Part shown: positions 12,597-25,581 of the stretch, piece after piece | Layout of the letters: each line of letters begins with the position of its first letter | Numbering within the stretch: position 1 is the stretch's first letter | NCBI GenBank assembly: GCA_963989385.1 | Contig: OZ022500.1 | Coordinates: 19,358,460-19,422,459 of the forward strand | From: Ctena decussata | Taxonomy: Eukaryota; Mollusca; Bivalvia; Lucinida; Lucinidae | DNA length: 64,000 nt | Direction: 5' to 3' | Position numbers and translations under genes: made by a program | The notes under the pieces: generated by a model | Told to the model about the DNA's origin: nothing | The model's input: only the letters and a program-made list of their open reading frames with translations | Databases searched by the model: none

Positions 12597-12655
12597 CGTA
12601 GGCCGACATCGACCATACAATGATCTAATTATCTAATTGTAGAGATAAAAGTCCT

Positions 12656-12748
12656 ACGGGACACACAATGTTGAATCAATATTGAATCAACGTTATTCAA
12701 TGTCATTATGTTTGATCAACGGTGATTCAATAGTGTGTGCCCAGTGGG
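12656..12748. repeat. Mini-palindromic cassette (GATTCAA type)
   Basis: Bounded by CTACGGGACACACA and TGTGTGCCCAGTGGG. Inside are TTGAATCAATATTGAATCAA-type words. Confidence 0.65.
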
Positions 12749-13202
12749 TGTGAAACCTTATTGGGATTCGTAAAAACAGCATTTAATGCTTGAAATTTCT
12801 ATCTCCTTACCTCAGAATTGTTCGTATCTATCCGATGAACTTACAGTAACCGGAAAAATCTATACAATGGGGAGTTTCTTAAACATACACGATTTTGAAT
12901 AATGAGAATTGGGTATTCTTGACACTTTTGGCCTTTATAATTATTTACACAAGCGATTACGTATCGCATGGCCTTTTTCCATTCATTTCTTTTGTAAACA
13001 TTGATTTCAGAGCAAAGGGAGCTGGCGTAAATATTCATCTATTAATATATTCATGAAAACCTGTGCGATGCGACTTTGAAATTTTCATAGGCCAGGCAAA
13101 TGCGAATGATTTCACAAAAACAGATGAAAAAAGAAAAAAACGTTGATACTGACATTTTTCCTTGCGCAGGTACTTTGTATATGCAAGCTTCGCATACTTT
13201 GA

Positions 13203-13310
13203 CCCAGGCGGACACATGACGTCGAAATGACGTCACACAGACGTCTGTGTGACGTCATTACGTCGCACCGACGTCAGTACGACGTCGTTTTGATGCCATG
13301 TGCCTGCTGG
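13203..13310. repeat. Mini-palindromic cassette (ACGTC type)
   Basis: CCAGGCGGACACATGACGTC to CATGTGCCTGCTGG. The interior is nearly all ACGTC/GACGT words, with ACAGACGTCTGT at the centre. The ends resemble those of the GATTCAA-type cassettes. Confidence 0.7.
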
Positions 13311-15399
13311 AGCCAGACTGGATGCTCATGCCCAGAGAAGACTCGTTAAGGCATAATCATGTTTGTTTTTCAAAATTCGATGTCAAATTACGAGATTATG
13401 GAATAGACCGATATTGCCCTCCATGATCAGTGTCCTTACCCTGGATGCATTCAAACATCAGCTCTCACAGAGAAAAACTATATATTTTTTCCGAGGCTAG
13501 AAACCACATTTACAGCACTTTGTGCTTTCTTGGACAAATTATGCAAGTTCTTTAGCGCTCAGTCTAGGCCCGCCCAAACATTCTGACATTACTGCTAAGA
13601 GATATGAAGTTTAACTCTGTTTTTCTTTTAAAGCGTTCTGTCATGCTATGTCGAGGCAAATTACTTATAGTATGTTCTCACTGCCGATCAGATCAACTCG
13701 ACAAGCTCAACTCGTCAAGCCAGCTCGATCGGCAGGGGTGGTCGGGGTGGTCTGCCTTGTTCGGCATCGCTCCGGCATCCTACCCAAAAATTTTGGGCAT
13801 TTTTCAATAAATTCGAGTAGAGATTGAGGAAGTCAAGCCCTAGAAGCTCGGGAAGCGAGTATTGGCTCGGTAGACACGATTTAATCGGGAAACGATCATG
13901 TAGCTGTCTAGTTTGTGTTGGATAAAAACATATGGATCAGTATCCGATGAACTCGACCTCTCTTCGACCAATACCCTTTTTCTTTCCGATCAACGCGATC
14001 CCTTTTCAACTTGTTGCCCTGATCAACTTGACCACTACCTGATTGCTAGTTGACCGCACTGGATAGCTACCCGACCTTACACGAGCGCAATGCCATCCTT
14101 CAAACAAGGTATGCAGTACTGACAATCTCCTAAGCCGTACTAGCATAAAAAGATCAAAACTACAACTACTAAAATCCCGCAAAGAGACAGATGCTGCTTT
14201 TTTGATAAGGAAGTCACAACCATATCACCTCCACCAAGCCCTCAGGAGGCTTAGATGGGAGGGAAAGAAAGCCAGCAGTCGGCATCACCATTACCCTTTT
14301 AAGTATACCAGGGAGCAAGAGCAGCCTAGTTCTCCTTGACAAATTGAGGTTCTTCGACTAAGATTGTCTACAGTGGTCGTACATGACTAATAATATAGGT
14401 CAATTTGGTCAAATAGAGATCGTGTAGAGATCGTGTAGGGATCGAAATGACCGCTTAGAGATCTGGCTGATTGTCGGGTTGATGTGGTGTAGTCGTGAGT
14501 GGTCATGTTTGGGTCTTGTACGGTCGAGAAAAAGTCCTCTACTAGCCCGATCAAATAATTGGTCGAACTTGGTAGGAGAATTCGGGCGATCGAGACGATC
14601 AAGTTGATCAATGGGAAAATACCTTTAATAATGAAGAAGAACAGGAGAGAAAGGAAATACGGGGAAAAAACGCCCATGATTCTCACATCAGCTGCACAGC
14701 CGGCCAACCAAAATTTATAGATTTTGCAACACTCTCCCACTACGTTTGTAAAGACGATTTTCCCGTTCCGTCTAAGTTAATGTATACGCCTACTTTTATA
14801 TGATGACACACTGGCCGCTGGTGTATCAGTCGTTTATATATGTATTCCATTGCTATAAGACTTTTACAATTGACCTAGACTGCTCAATACATGAATCGCC
14901 ACGTCAAATTACCATAAGACAATGAAGAGGCTCGTTTTTTTAATCCAAAATTGCCCTCAAAACTAATACATGTCCGATGATTCACAAACTTTTATCCGAT
15001 GATTCACTCCACGTACCCGACGACTCGCACTGTATACAGTCACGTGGCATTATATCCTTTTTCCATGCTGAATGAATTTTGATTTTTGGGGGTATTATCA
15101 AGTATATAAAGCTTCGGGTACATATATCAAAATGAGCTCTCTGTCCATTTGCGTTTGTTAGAAAATCAAAATCAAACTGTACAAAATGAGATTTTCCTTC
15201 CTTTTTACACACAGCCTGAGAAACGGGGCGCCAAATTGCGGCTATCATTAATTTTTTTTTCATAGCATGCTGTCATCCCACATGACAAAATTGATTTCTA
15301 TAGCTCCTGCAATAAGTAGATCTTGAATTTTTAACCTCGCTTGGCCATGCCGGGAACACAAAATTGAGAAGATCAAAAGTACATACCGTTTAAACAAAG
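13311..15399. other. No intact gene; GATC-rich and possible retroelement debris
   Basis: About 13680-14600 is unusually rich in GATCAACTCGAC/GATCAAGTTGATC-like words. A start-less plus-strand frame (about 14060-14338, ending TGA) reads through SKLQLLKSRKETDAAF, a basic stretch. I suspect it is transposon debris, but I do not recognise it. Confidence 0.35.
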
Positions 15400-15505
15400 A
15401 AAATCCCGACTTCACACTTACACTTCGTCCGAATTTACACTGTATACCAATTCACCCCCGAATTTTCACCAGGTACCATTGTCACCGTTTCCATAGGGTG
15501 ATATA
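15400..15505 (-). repeat. Right member of the widely spaced inverted pair
   Basis: Approximate reverse complement of 5003-5110, ending TTTCCATAGGGTGATATATG. See the left member for shared words. Confidence 0.7.
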
Positions 15506-15819
15506 TGCATCTTCAAAAACAGTCATTAAACACGATTTTCTGGTCATACAAGGGTGAAACACATGATCCAACGACGTCATTTCCCTTCGTGAATGCATGT
15601 CGCCATTTTGAAAATTTTTTCAATTGTTCAATCTGTTTCAGTTTTCCTCTCTTCCATTTAAGCCCGTTCATGCATAGGAATCCAATGGACGTTGGCATGC
15701 AAAGTAGACCCAATTCTGACCAAGTTCAACACAGTTTACCTTACATATTGGAATTTTCCAAAGATGATTATAAGGTCTAACGCCCATAAAAGCAACGATA
15801 TGGAACCAGAGAATAATAT

Positions 15820-16056
15820 GAGCCGCGACACGACAAAACCAACTATGTGGTTGTGCGACCAGTGAAGACTCAGATCAGCCTGGGCATCAGCCCAGTCTGA
15901 TCAGAGTCTTCACTGTCCGCATTGAGGTAGCATGTGTCCTGAGTTACCCTTTAAGCACTTAGTGAAGAGTCTGATCAGACTGGGCGGATGCCCAGGCTGA
16001 TTTGAGTCTGCACTGGGCGCACAACCACATTCCTGGTTTTCTCGTGTCGCGGCTCA
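15820..16056. repeat. Palindromic foldback element, copy 5
   Basis: Full-length copy, TGAGCCGCGACACGACAAAA to TTTTCTCGTGTCGCGGCTCA. It ends only 78 bases before the 16135-19591 element. Confidence 0.9.
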
Positions 16057-16134
16057 ATTTATTGTCATTGTTTGCTTCCCTTGACAACGTAGCCTTATGG
16101 GCGTTGATCTATCCTAAAAGGCAAAAATCTTGTA

Positions 16135-19100
16135 GGCCATGAGCCAGATATGGTTTACCTGCCCCCCCCCCCCCCCACCCCCCAGGGGGAGTTTTGTAGA
16201 CCATACTTTTCTTAAAGACCAGCATCCTAGAAGTATTTTGCAGCATGTTAGCCCTCTGGCGAGTGGGGCGTTAAGCTGTAACAGCCTGTTACATTACGTT
16301 ACCCATTAAAATAATAAACATAAAATAAGAATTATCAAAAATTATAAAAAATAGAAGTCACTTACCTATGTTTAAAATTATAATAGAGTCTAATAGAACA
16401 ACCAAATAGCTAAAAGTTATGATGTTTGAAACATCACTTTAGCCTACGTGGTGTAGTATACATGACGTTTTTCTTCACTCTCCATTAAAATTGCAATTTC
16501 CATACAAAATACTTTCTTTTTTTTAAGTTATTCCTTTAATATTAGACCAAATGTTTGTTTATGTGTTAAAGGAAATTTATTGATCTTTTCAGATCTGCAA
16601 AAATTATTATCCTATCTTGTATACTTTGGGAGAAATAGGATGTTGAACACAGTAACCCCTTATGAATGTTCCATATTACAATTATCACTTTCCGTATAAT
16701 TCAAGCGCTTGAACTACACTATTGGAATGGAAAACAACAGTAAACGGTAATATTGAATATGCCAGCCTATTTAAACAGCAAGGAGCAGTTCAACAATATT
16801 TTGAATGCATTTCAGTCGTCCATAATGATCGATTATATACGTTACCTAGGGCTACTTTTGTTAAAATCATATAATTTGAAGATAGAATCATTTTCTTTTC
16901 TTTGGTAGCAGTTTCTTCATAAAAGAATCTTTTAATATAAGACAAAAATTCATTCTGGTTTATTTTCCCTGATAAACTATTACTAGTAGTAACGTAAATA
17001 ACATTAATATTTAAAATTAAAATATTTTATTATAATACCTTTAATATACACATATAAGTCTGGGTGTTCTTTTGATATATTGTGTACTTGGACCTATCAA
17101 TATTTCTCTCAGTTATTACTTTTATGGATTCATGAGGTGTGTTTTATACGTGATTAAACACAGTATACTTCAAATTGTAATGTTAAGGGCATTGGCATAT
17201 TCTGCACATGTAAAACGGGTTTTGCTGTTTACTTTGTTATCATATCAAAAATAAAAGTATTTCATAATGACATTGCCCAGTTTGTTTCTTTTACAAATTG
17301 TACATTTGAGTTCTAAACACAGTAACATACCTGAAATTTTGTTATATACAGCTGAAAAATCCAAAAAATCAAAAAGAAAAAATAATAAAAAATAAATAAA
17401 TAAAATAAAAAATACTCCAGAAATAATAAAGCCGAAGCTATTAAAAGCCAGCATTGATTTTGCATATAGGGCTAGAATAAAATGATATGCAATCAGTTTG
17501 ATACCATTAAAAGCTAAGCGGTTTTGATGTTTTTAGTTTAAAACTATAAAATAATCAGCAATCAACAATGCAAACTGGGGTTCCACCTTGTTTATTGAGA
17601 TGATTTGTTATAGCTTTTACGTGCACACTGAAAAACTATAAAGCAGAACAGTAACCTGAAGTTTAAAGTCTTAAGCCAAATACAGTTCTGCATCAAAGCT
17701 AATGTAGATGTATTACCCTATTGTTTACTTTTTAGCAATAAATGTGGTTGTAAACTGCCTATTTATGATATCTTACTGCTTATCAAATTATCCTTGTCCA
17801 AATATGTTAAATACTGTTAGAGAATAAAGCCCCAATTTTAGTTGTTACATTATTGAAAATTGTCTGACTGAAATTTGTATTTTGTAACACCTTTAGTCCT
17901 TGATAGTATCAACAAGTGGGAATAAAACCATGGGGTTTGCAAAATTACCTGACCATTTGAATATTTATAACAACATAATGAAAAATAGAACTCCTGCACA
18001 GGATGGAGACAGAATGTTGTATGCGTTATAAAGTATGTCACTTTCTATAATCCTTAAATTTTCACATTGTTAACATTTTGTAATGTACTTGATGGCCGGG
18101 AGCTGCATAAACAGATCACGTAGATCACAAATTAACATATAAGTTATGATCACGGGGGCCACACATATTTGCTAACACATGTAAAGCAGTTACTGTGCAA
18201 AGAGGCTCGTGGCTGACGATTCGACTGACTTCATAGAAAAATGGTGTTAATGGATGCTGGCAGAGTTGGTACTGCTTTTGATTGCCTCGGCTGGTAGTCA
18301 CAGTTGCATATTTGTATGTAGGGGAATTGAATGGCCCAGCCAACAGCACAGGTAGCGAAACTGGTTTTATGCCCATCATAACGAGAACCTAAATAGTAAT
18401 CAGTTGCAGCATATATCAAATTATACTTACTCCATTTAATGCATAGAATTAAAAAAAATCATTTTTATGAAGTCACTTTTAAGTGAGACTGAAATGAAGG
18501 CAAGGTCGAACTGCTTCAGCTGTAACAATCTATGTGCGTCTTGCTGAACTCTTGTGTATTTCAAAGAGCTAAATTTGCCATCTGACTACCAGTGGTAAGC
18601 TTATACTACAGCAATCAATGCTTCATGCCGCCAGGGAACTAAAATTTTGATACCAGATGACAAATACATCTTATTCCTCGACATATTACAATTATGTAAC
18701 GTAATGTTACTGTTAGATTGTTTTTCAAATATCCATTATTAGATCATGTTTTATAGTTTGAGGACACATAACATTGACGTTTCTTCATATTTACATATAC
18801 AACAGTATCTACTGAAGACAAATTAAAGATAACATTGAAATATAAAATACAGCTAATGTTGGCTTTCGTAGCTTTTCTGGTCATTTTGTAGGTTAAATTC
18901 TTCAAAAATAAGATCGTTTCTGTCCCCATTGAATGTATCCACTGCTAATTTAACTGCTGCCTACATTATCTAAGCTGGGCATGAATAAAAGAAGATTGAT
19001 GGAGCACGTATAAACTTCAGTCCACCAATTCAGCGATTTAGTCTGATTCTGTTTTTTTTTTTTTTTTTTTTTTTTTTTTTCGTATTTTTGTTGTGGTTAT

Positions 19101-19591
19101 ATACGTTACATATTTATCGTGACTGCTGACGAGTTTTGTAAGACTTTTTTATAATAGAATATTGAAACAGTCATATATATGACATTAACTTTTCGCTACA
19201 CTTAAATTCTTAAAATTTGCTCTTTATATTACATGTATTTAGACACTGAAGGGGAAAAAACGTCAAATGCAATGTAAACTACGTTATACAGGCTAGTCAA
19301 CTTATCATTGACAATGTCAATAACTTTGAAACAGTGATTTATGTACTAGCAGACAAAATCCAACATTATTTAGGGCGAATACTAGCATGTGTACAACAAT
19401 GCGTATCTTCTATTATAACGTGAATATGTAAATTTGGGTAGTGTAATTGACGTTGACGTCATACGTTAACGCCCCAACGTACAGAGGGCTAACATGTGTC
19501 ATTTTGTTTCTTATATAATGTAGTTTTAGAAAATTATAGGGTACAAAACTCCCCCTGGGGGGGGAGGGGGGTCTATGGTCAGCTCAAGGTC
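16135..19591. mobile_element. Non-coding 3.5-kb inverted-repeat element, copy A
   Basis: Imperfect terminal inverted repeats: GGCCATGAGCCAGATATGG, then a poly-C run, AGGGGGAGTTTTGTA and CATGTTAGCCCTCTGG at the left; the inverse of these at the right, ending CTCAAGGTC. A TA dinucleotide flanks both ends, consistent with a TA target duplication. The sequence is about 95% alike by eye to 48390-52419 over shared parts. It lacks about 0.8 kb present in that copy and has about 0.2 kb (near 18207-18430) absent from it. No transposase frame is visible. A 31-base T run lies near 19050. Confidence 0.8.
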
Positions 19592-19714
19592 TATTGAAAA
19601 ATTTAAATAAACATTAGAATATTCTTTCGTTTAAGAGTTACTGATAAGAAAAGCAAAATAAAACAGCAGATTTGCCTCCCCTGAATGTGTACCTATTCAT
19701 GTCAAATCTGGGTT

Positions 19715-19880
19715 CGAGGTTTTAAAACTTGAGAATAATCTCAAACTCAAAATAAAGCACACTGGTTGGCTGCTTCCGAGCATGTGCTCGGAAGCAGCTA
19801 ATCAGTGTGCATTTGCTCGGAAGCAGCTAATCAGTGTGCTTTATTTTGAGTTTGAGAATGTACTCAAGTTTTATAACCTC
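19715..19880. repeat. Hairpin, copy 2 (with extra partial arm)
   Basis: Same stem as 2845-2984 (GAGGTTTTAAAACTTGAG to CTCAAGTTTTATAACCTC). The GCTCGGAAGCAGC-TAATCAGTGTGC block is duplicated in the right arm. Confidence 0.75.
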
Positions 19881-20510
19881 AGGGCCTGGTTCTATTTACA
19901 AGGGCAACTGTCAGAGAGCAGTTTTTTTCCCCTTTCCCTCGGAAAATGTTATAGGAAGGACGACTATATTATATAGCGTATTGTCCGGGGCTACTATCCC
20001 CCTTAGTTATTTTTTCCATCGGAAATGGGCTATTAGAGTATTTGAAATGGCTTTTGGTATTTTTCGGCTGAAAAATACGAAACGTGCAACAGAGGCATTT
20101 TACGAATTTAATCGTATCAATTCGTCAAGGGAGTTATTAAATGCAGTTTATTCCATAAAATAATATGCAATTTATCAACATTTGTCGCCAAATGTTTAAA
20201 CACCATTTCTATCACTCGAGCACTAAACAGTACACTTGTGCGTATGACAATTTTATCCGATGTAAATTTTATGTATACGAAGTATTGTAGACATTTCTTT
20301 GTAACATTTGGATGATATAATGGTCAAGTGTTACCCACCCATCACTTTGGCCATTTTCTAGGTAAACTGTTCAAAGAAAATATGACAACAACCATTTTTG
20401 AGCATCTCAAAGATTGTCCTAAGTGGCTATGATTAGGGCATAAAATTAAGATTCATGCTCACGGGATCCCGTTTTTATTACATATGCCCCTGGACTAACA
20501 TACCAATTAT

Positions 20511-20619
20511 CCCACTGGGTACACAACTTTGAAGCAACATTGAATCAACGTTGATTAACTGTCATGACGTTGAATCAAAGATGATTCAATGTTCATTTGA
20601 TGTTGTAAGCCCAGCGGGT
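20511..20619. repeat. Mini-palindromic cassette (GATTCAA type)
   Basis: CCCACTGGGTACACAAC to GTTGTAAGCCCAGCGGG. Inside are TTGAATCAACGTTGATT-like words. Confidence 0.65.
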
Positions 20620-21610
20620 ATACTACTACTAAGACAATAATAGTAATTATATTAATAGCAACTCACAACGGGTATAATACTGATAATAATAATAAAGTAA
20701 TAGAACTTTACAATAATAAAATACACTCAATCTTTAAAAATCAATACAGTCAACTCACTATATTTTAAAGTCGAAGTTCGTCCAAAACTACTTATATCTC
20801 TGAGTAATTTTTCTGGTCCAAGAAAACAACTTTGGAATATCAGTACTTTGAGACAACAGGAGCGGAAATGTAAATAAAAATAGGAAAAGTGTCTAAACTA
20901 CAGGTGTGTTGCATTAATTTTATACTTGTGCAAATGTTTCATAAATCTAAGCATACCCCAAAGTGCATTATAGCTTCGACTGAAATTAAAAGAGTAACTA
21001 CACTTCAGGAACTGACTGAATCAGATCCCAAACCCTATCTCCAACATCAAAGGGAAAGATTGACAAAGACATCCCAACAAACAATAAATTACAAGTGATA
21101 AGCCGAGTCAGCAGCTCTTTCCCAAATAGGTGGCAACTTAGCTATTGTTACCAAACTAAATAATTTAGACCAACAGAAGAGTTACAACAGACTAAGCAAA
21201 TTATACAAGTCGTTGTTGTCAGAAAATCTTACATTTACCAGGGAAATAAAAACGGGGACACTGCTAAAGATTTAGAAAAGTTCGCTGTAGAGAAAATTGC
21301 GGGGAAGCGATTTTGCAAGCTATCAAAGTTATCCTTACTATGTTCCGCTTCACGCAGTTTAAGTCTTTTTTTGCGGTGTACAAGAATATGGTAACGAGAA
21401 CCCGAGATCGAAATTTCAATATCAGATATTCTAAAATGTTATATTTAATGAAACGTCCAATAAATTTCTTTTCTGCTAAAAAATAGCGAGACGGGACCTT
21501 CCTTGGACCCACGTAGTGTAGGTCCTGTTGTTAAAACTGTTATGCTTGCTTTAGACATTTAATTAATAGAACGCCTGTTCTATCCTAATCGTGAGCTGTT
21601 GAAAGAATAC

Positions 21611-21942
21611 CACAGGGTATAATCGATTCCGCAAATTTTCGCTTCCTGCAGAGACTGTCCGTTATATTTGGCTTCCGCCGATACTGTCCGCGAACTCTTG
21701 CTTCCTGCAGGGACTACTGTCCTGGAAAAATGTCTTCCTGCCGAGACTGCCCGCGTGACCTTGCTTCCTGCCGAGAGCCTCGGCAAGAAGCAGAATCACG
21801 CGGACAGTCTCTGCAGGAAGCCATTTATCATGTACAGAAGTCTCGGCAGGAAGCAAGAAATCGTGGACAGTCTCGGCGGAAGCCAAATATGATGTACAGT
21901 CTCTGCGGGATCGAAAATTAGCGGAATCGATTATACCCTGTG
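21611..21942. repeat. CACAGGGTATAA foldback, copy 2, with AATAC target duplication
   Basis: CACAGGGTATAATCGATTCC to GGAATCGATTATACCCTGTG. The 5-bp AATAC repeats at 21606-21610 and 21943-21947 mark the insertion. The arms consist of TCCTGCAGAGACTGTCC-type words. Confidence 0.8.
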
Positions 21943-22807
21943 AATACTTTTTACGACATTTTGACACTGACAACTGGAAGACGGGACAGAAGAGAGGACT
22001 GGACAAAGTATCCCTACGCAAATGTTTCATACATCTTATTATATCCCAATTTGTAGTATTACAAACTTTGAAACTGAGCTGTTGGCTCTTATTCTTTCTT
22101 GAATTTATCGATTTTCTTCCTGTTGGTATTTAGCAAAGCACAAAATGAGTTTTTAGAAATGCAGCAACCTGGCAAAGAAATATATGGAGCGTCTAGTTTT
22201 TTCCTATTTTCTATCCAGACAGTGTAGCTACTAGCAAGCATTGTTCACACCTTTTCTCGGTAACAAAAAAGAAATTAATGAAATCACCTGTCTGTTCAGC
22301 GTGGTTAAATTGTTAAGACAGAAGATGGAAAAAGATGGAAAAAGCAAACAAATCGAAATTTAAACTTTTTTAAGCAAAAGTAAATTACCACACCCCTCTC
22401 TTCTGTCGTGTTAAATTTCCAATTATCAGAGCCTAACTGGAGGCGAAATGGCACTAAAAGTAATTTTACAAAATAGCTCGCAGATAGGATAGTATAAATA
22501 TTCTATTTATTAAAAGTCTAAACTAAGCGTAACTGTTTCTAGCACATGACCTACGTTAATTTTCTCAAAGAAACGTTCCTATTTTGCTCTATTCAGGGGT
22601 AAATATTTTCTTGCAGAAAAGGAAATTTATCCGGGTTTTCTTTAAATATAACTTGTTTAAATACCAACTATTGAAATGTCGAATTCGGTTCTTCATTACC
22701 ATATTCCTGTACACCGTCAAAAAGACTTAAACTACGTGAAGCGTTTCAGCCTTTTTCAATATAAATTCTTCAAACTAATTCTTCCAAAGGGAATAAAAAT
22801 TATAATA

Positions 22808-23052
22808 ACAATGTATTGAACCACTCTTATTTCAAATTTTCGGCCTTAGGCCTTCTTCAGGAAATTTGGAAACAATGATTTCAACTATTTCAATTATTTC
22901 AATTATTTCAACAATTATTTCAACTATGTGGCATCCATTTTGAAACCAAAATGGTTTCAAAATGGATGCCACATAGTTGAAATAATTGTTTCCAAATTTC
23001 CTGAAGAAGGCCTAAGGCCGAAAATTTGAAATAAGAGTGGTTCAATACATTG
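22808..23052. repeat. Foldback with ~110-bp arms
   Basis: ACAATGTATTGAACCACTC to GAGTGGTTCAATACATTGT. Each arm contains CCTGAAGAAGGCCTAAGGCC followed by GAAA, on opposite strands. A short TTTCAATTA repeat sits in the left arm. Confidence 0.8.
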
Positions 23053-23425
23053 TTTTTCAATATAGTTAGGATAACTTTGACAGGTTGCAAAATCGCTTCT
23101 CCACAATTTTCTACACAGTGAAGTTTTCTGATATCCCTAGCAGTGTCCCTTGATTCATTTCCACGGAAAGTTTAAGATTGTTTTTCACAACAAAGACATT
23201 CAGCCGAAGTTATAATGCACTTTGGGGTATGCTAAAACTTATGAAAAATTTGCATAGGTATAAAATTAATGCAACGCACCTGTATTTTCTTTGATACAAG
23301 AGGGTACTTTGAGATATAAGTATTCGAGATATCGTGAGTTGACTGATAACGGTTTATCAATAATAATATCCGTAAGTTCTGGCGATGAAAGTGATGGGTG
23401 TATAAGGCATAGCTTCTAATGATAT

Positions 23426-23638
23426 GAGCCACGACACGAGAAAACCAACAATGTGGTCGTGCGCCACATCCGCCCAGTCTGATCAGAGTCTTCGCTGTCC
23501 GCATGAAGGTAGCTTAGACTCTTAGCTACCCTTTAAGCGCTTAGCGAAGAGTCTGATCAGACTGGGCGGATGCCCAGGCTGATCTGAGTCTGCGCTGGGC
23601 GCATAACCACATTGTTGGGTTTCTCGTGTCGTGGCTCG
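23426..23638. repeat. Palindromic foldback element, copy 6
   Basis: TGAGCCACGACACGAGAAAA to TTTCTCGTGTCGTGGCTC, with a partly deleted left arm. A second partial right end (GTTGGTTTTCTCGTGTCGTGG) follows at 23664-23690 in a small direct duplication with TATGGGGTTTTGAGGATAAT. Confidence 0.8.
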
Positions 23639-23690
23639 ATTATGGGGTTTTGAGGATAATTGGTGTTGGTTTTCTCGTGTCGTGGCTCAT

Positions 23691-23850
23691 ATGGGGTTTT
23701 GAGGATAATTGGGTGATAATTTTTCTTACATCTAAACAAAAACACTTCGTGAACTCTCATTAGAACCGTCTCACTGAGACGGTTCTAACATGGGGTCACA
23801 ACATAAGCTTTTACGGAGAAATAGGAAAAATTATCCCTAAACTGTCCTCG
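23691..23850. repeat. Hairpin element related to 8516-8665
   Basis: CTCATTAGAACCGTCTCACT pairs with the inverse GAGACGGTTCTAACATG, inside AT-rich flanks containing GGATAATT...AATTATCC. Confidence 0.5.
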
Positions 23851-25344
23851 TTTCCCATTCATATCTGTTGCATTGGACTGAACAAACCTAAATATGCTGC
23901 TTCTTCTTCTTCTACCACTTTATCTAAAATCAAGAAAAAGAAATATTACATTCTTAACAAAGAAATACAAGGAATTCTTGCCAATATAAATATGCTATTT
24001 TCCAATTCTTTACGAGGATTTATTTCCTATTGGGAAATTAATCCCTGTGGATTGGTTACCTTGCCCATAATATTCAGAGATTGGTTTGTAAAATGTACGG
24101 TCGGATACCGGCTTTCAGAACTACTTTTTCCAAGTTTATCGTTCCACTGCAGTTGAAGCTATAAGAACAATGTCAGATTCGCCTTTTATGATCTTAACAA
24201 AAGCAACAGACGCCGAATAACAAAATGTCAAACCTGAAATAAACTTTGGTGTGTATTTCTGGTGTGTTCAACAGAGTAATTCTACGAATTGGTCAGTTTT
24301 ATGTAGGATTGCATTGCCTTTTATCACAAACGCTCCACAATGTGCAATAAGAAACATACCATTCAGCTCATAGCCGTGAGACTTTCTTCGAGCCTTGGAC
24401 CGTCGGAACCAGTAGCCGTACAGACAATGATTGTAAAGGCCTGATGTAAGTTCCATAGGCAAGTAAATTATTCTCATTTTGACAAACCTTGGCCATGTCA
24501 GAAAACAAACTGGTGGTCATCTTTATTTCAATTTTCGTGTATTCTTTCGCGCTATTGTGTACCTCGGGAGGTTTAAAGATCCGATGAAGAAACTCGTCCT
24601 TCGGACTCGTTTCTTTTTCGGATCTTAAAACATCCTTCGCTTTATAAATCCCATATTTTAAATGGGACGATTAATAAACTCTATTTATCTTTCAACATAG
24701 GCACAGCATGCGACAGTTTTACCCTTTTACTGAAGAATAACAATTGTTAGTTATTTTTTCATGGTCATTCCATGGATAAAATTTCCAAATCTTCTATATG
24801 CTAAATTGAAGCTGCAAAGTATTTTACAAAAAGAGGCATGCAATCAACGCTTCCCAAGTTTTAGCTTAATTCAATGAACACTGTGTGAGGAGTTATCCGG
24901 AAGCGCACGAGTTATTTTTTTCAGGAAAAGTTGTATCATTGGAGCGTAACCTGAAAAGGCTCTGCGCTAGTCCACTGTATAATCTTACTACATGTACATG
25001 TATATGCCAATTTTCAGCATGATCAGATGTTCCCACAGTCGGATGAGTTATCCAGAAACGAAACAGTTAACGGAGACACCGGCGCTATAACATAATACGT
25101 CCCATATTTTCAAAGGGCGTATAAAGGATTCAGTCAGAGGTAACAGACTTGTACATTGTGAATATTACGAAAAAGTCGCATGCTTTTGAAATTTGTACAC
25201 AATGTAATTTTGAAATTTGAATTGTTGTAAATATATAGTATATTGGAGAACAAAAAAAAATAGGAGAGAAAAAAAAAACAGGAAAAGGTGTAGGGGAGAA
25301 GGAGCCCATAAAGAAACTATTTGGTCGCGATTAGGAAGACATTT
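23851..25344. other. No gene recognised
   Basis: Contains one hairpin (about 24576-24628, AGATCCGATGAAGAAAC...GTTTCTTTTTCGGATCT). The open frames are short and unconvincing. Confidence 0.45.
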
Positions 25345-25581
25345 GAACCGCGACACGAGAAAACCAACAATGTGGTTGTGCGCCCTGCACAGACTCAGAT
25401 CAGCCTGGGCATTCGCCCAGTCTGGTCAGACTCTTCGCTAAGTGCTTCAAGGGTAGCTAAGGGACTGAGCTACCTCCATGCGAACAGCGAAGACTCTGAT
25501 CAGACTGGGCGGATGCCCAGGCTGATCTGAGTCTGCGCTGGGCGCAAAACCACATTGTTGGTTTTCTCGTATCGCGGCTCA
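25345..25581. repeat. Palindromic foldback element, copy 7
   Basis: TGAACCGCGACACGAGAAAA to TTTTCTCGTATCGCGGCTCA; full length, with both arms well conserved. Confidence 0.9.

Larger units (their letters stand above)
20747..23346. mobile_element. Pogo/Tigger-like DNA transposon remnant, non-coding
   Basis: The outer ends are CAGTCAACTCACTATAT at the left and ATATCGTGAGTTGACTG at the right. This CAGTYAACTC...ATCTC pattern is typical of pogo-type termini. The terminal inverted repeat extends inward about 230 bases and includes GCATACCCCAAAGTGCATTA on both sides (20953-20972 and the inverse near 23215-23234). No DDE transposase frame was found. It carries two secondary insertions, a CACAGGGTATAA foldback (21611-21942) and another foldback (22808-23052). 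Confidence 0.65.

Noticed and set aside
17850..18041. Minus-strand frame conserved with 50922-51113
   Set aside because: The similarity follows from the two copies of the same non-coding element; substitutions show no codon pattern by eye and the frame lacks a recognisable domain.
21580..22030. Overlapping frames rich in GRKQE/SAGR repeats on both strands
   Set aside because: Products of the CACAGGGTATAA foldback's reiterated words, seen equally at 2417-2719.
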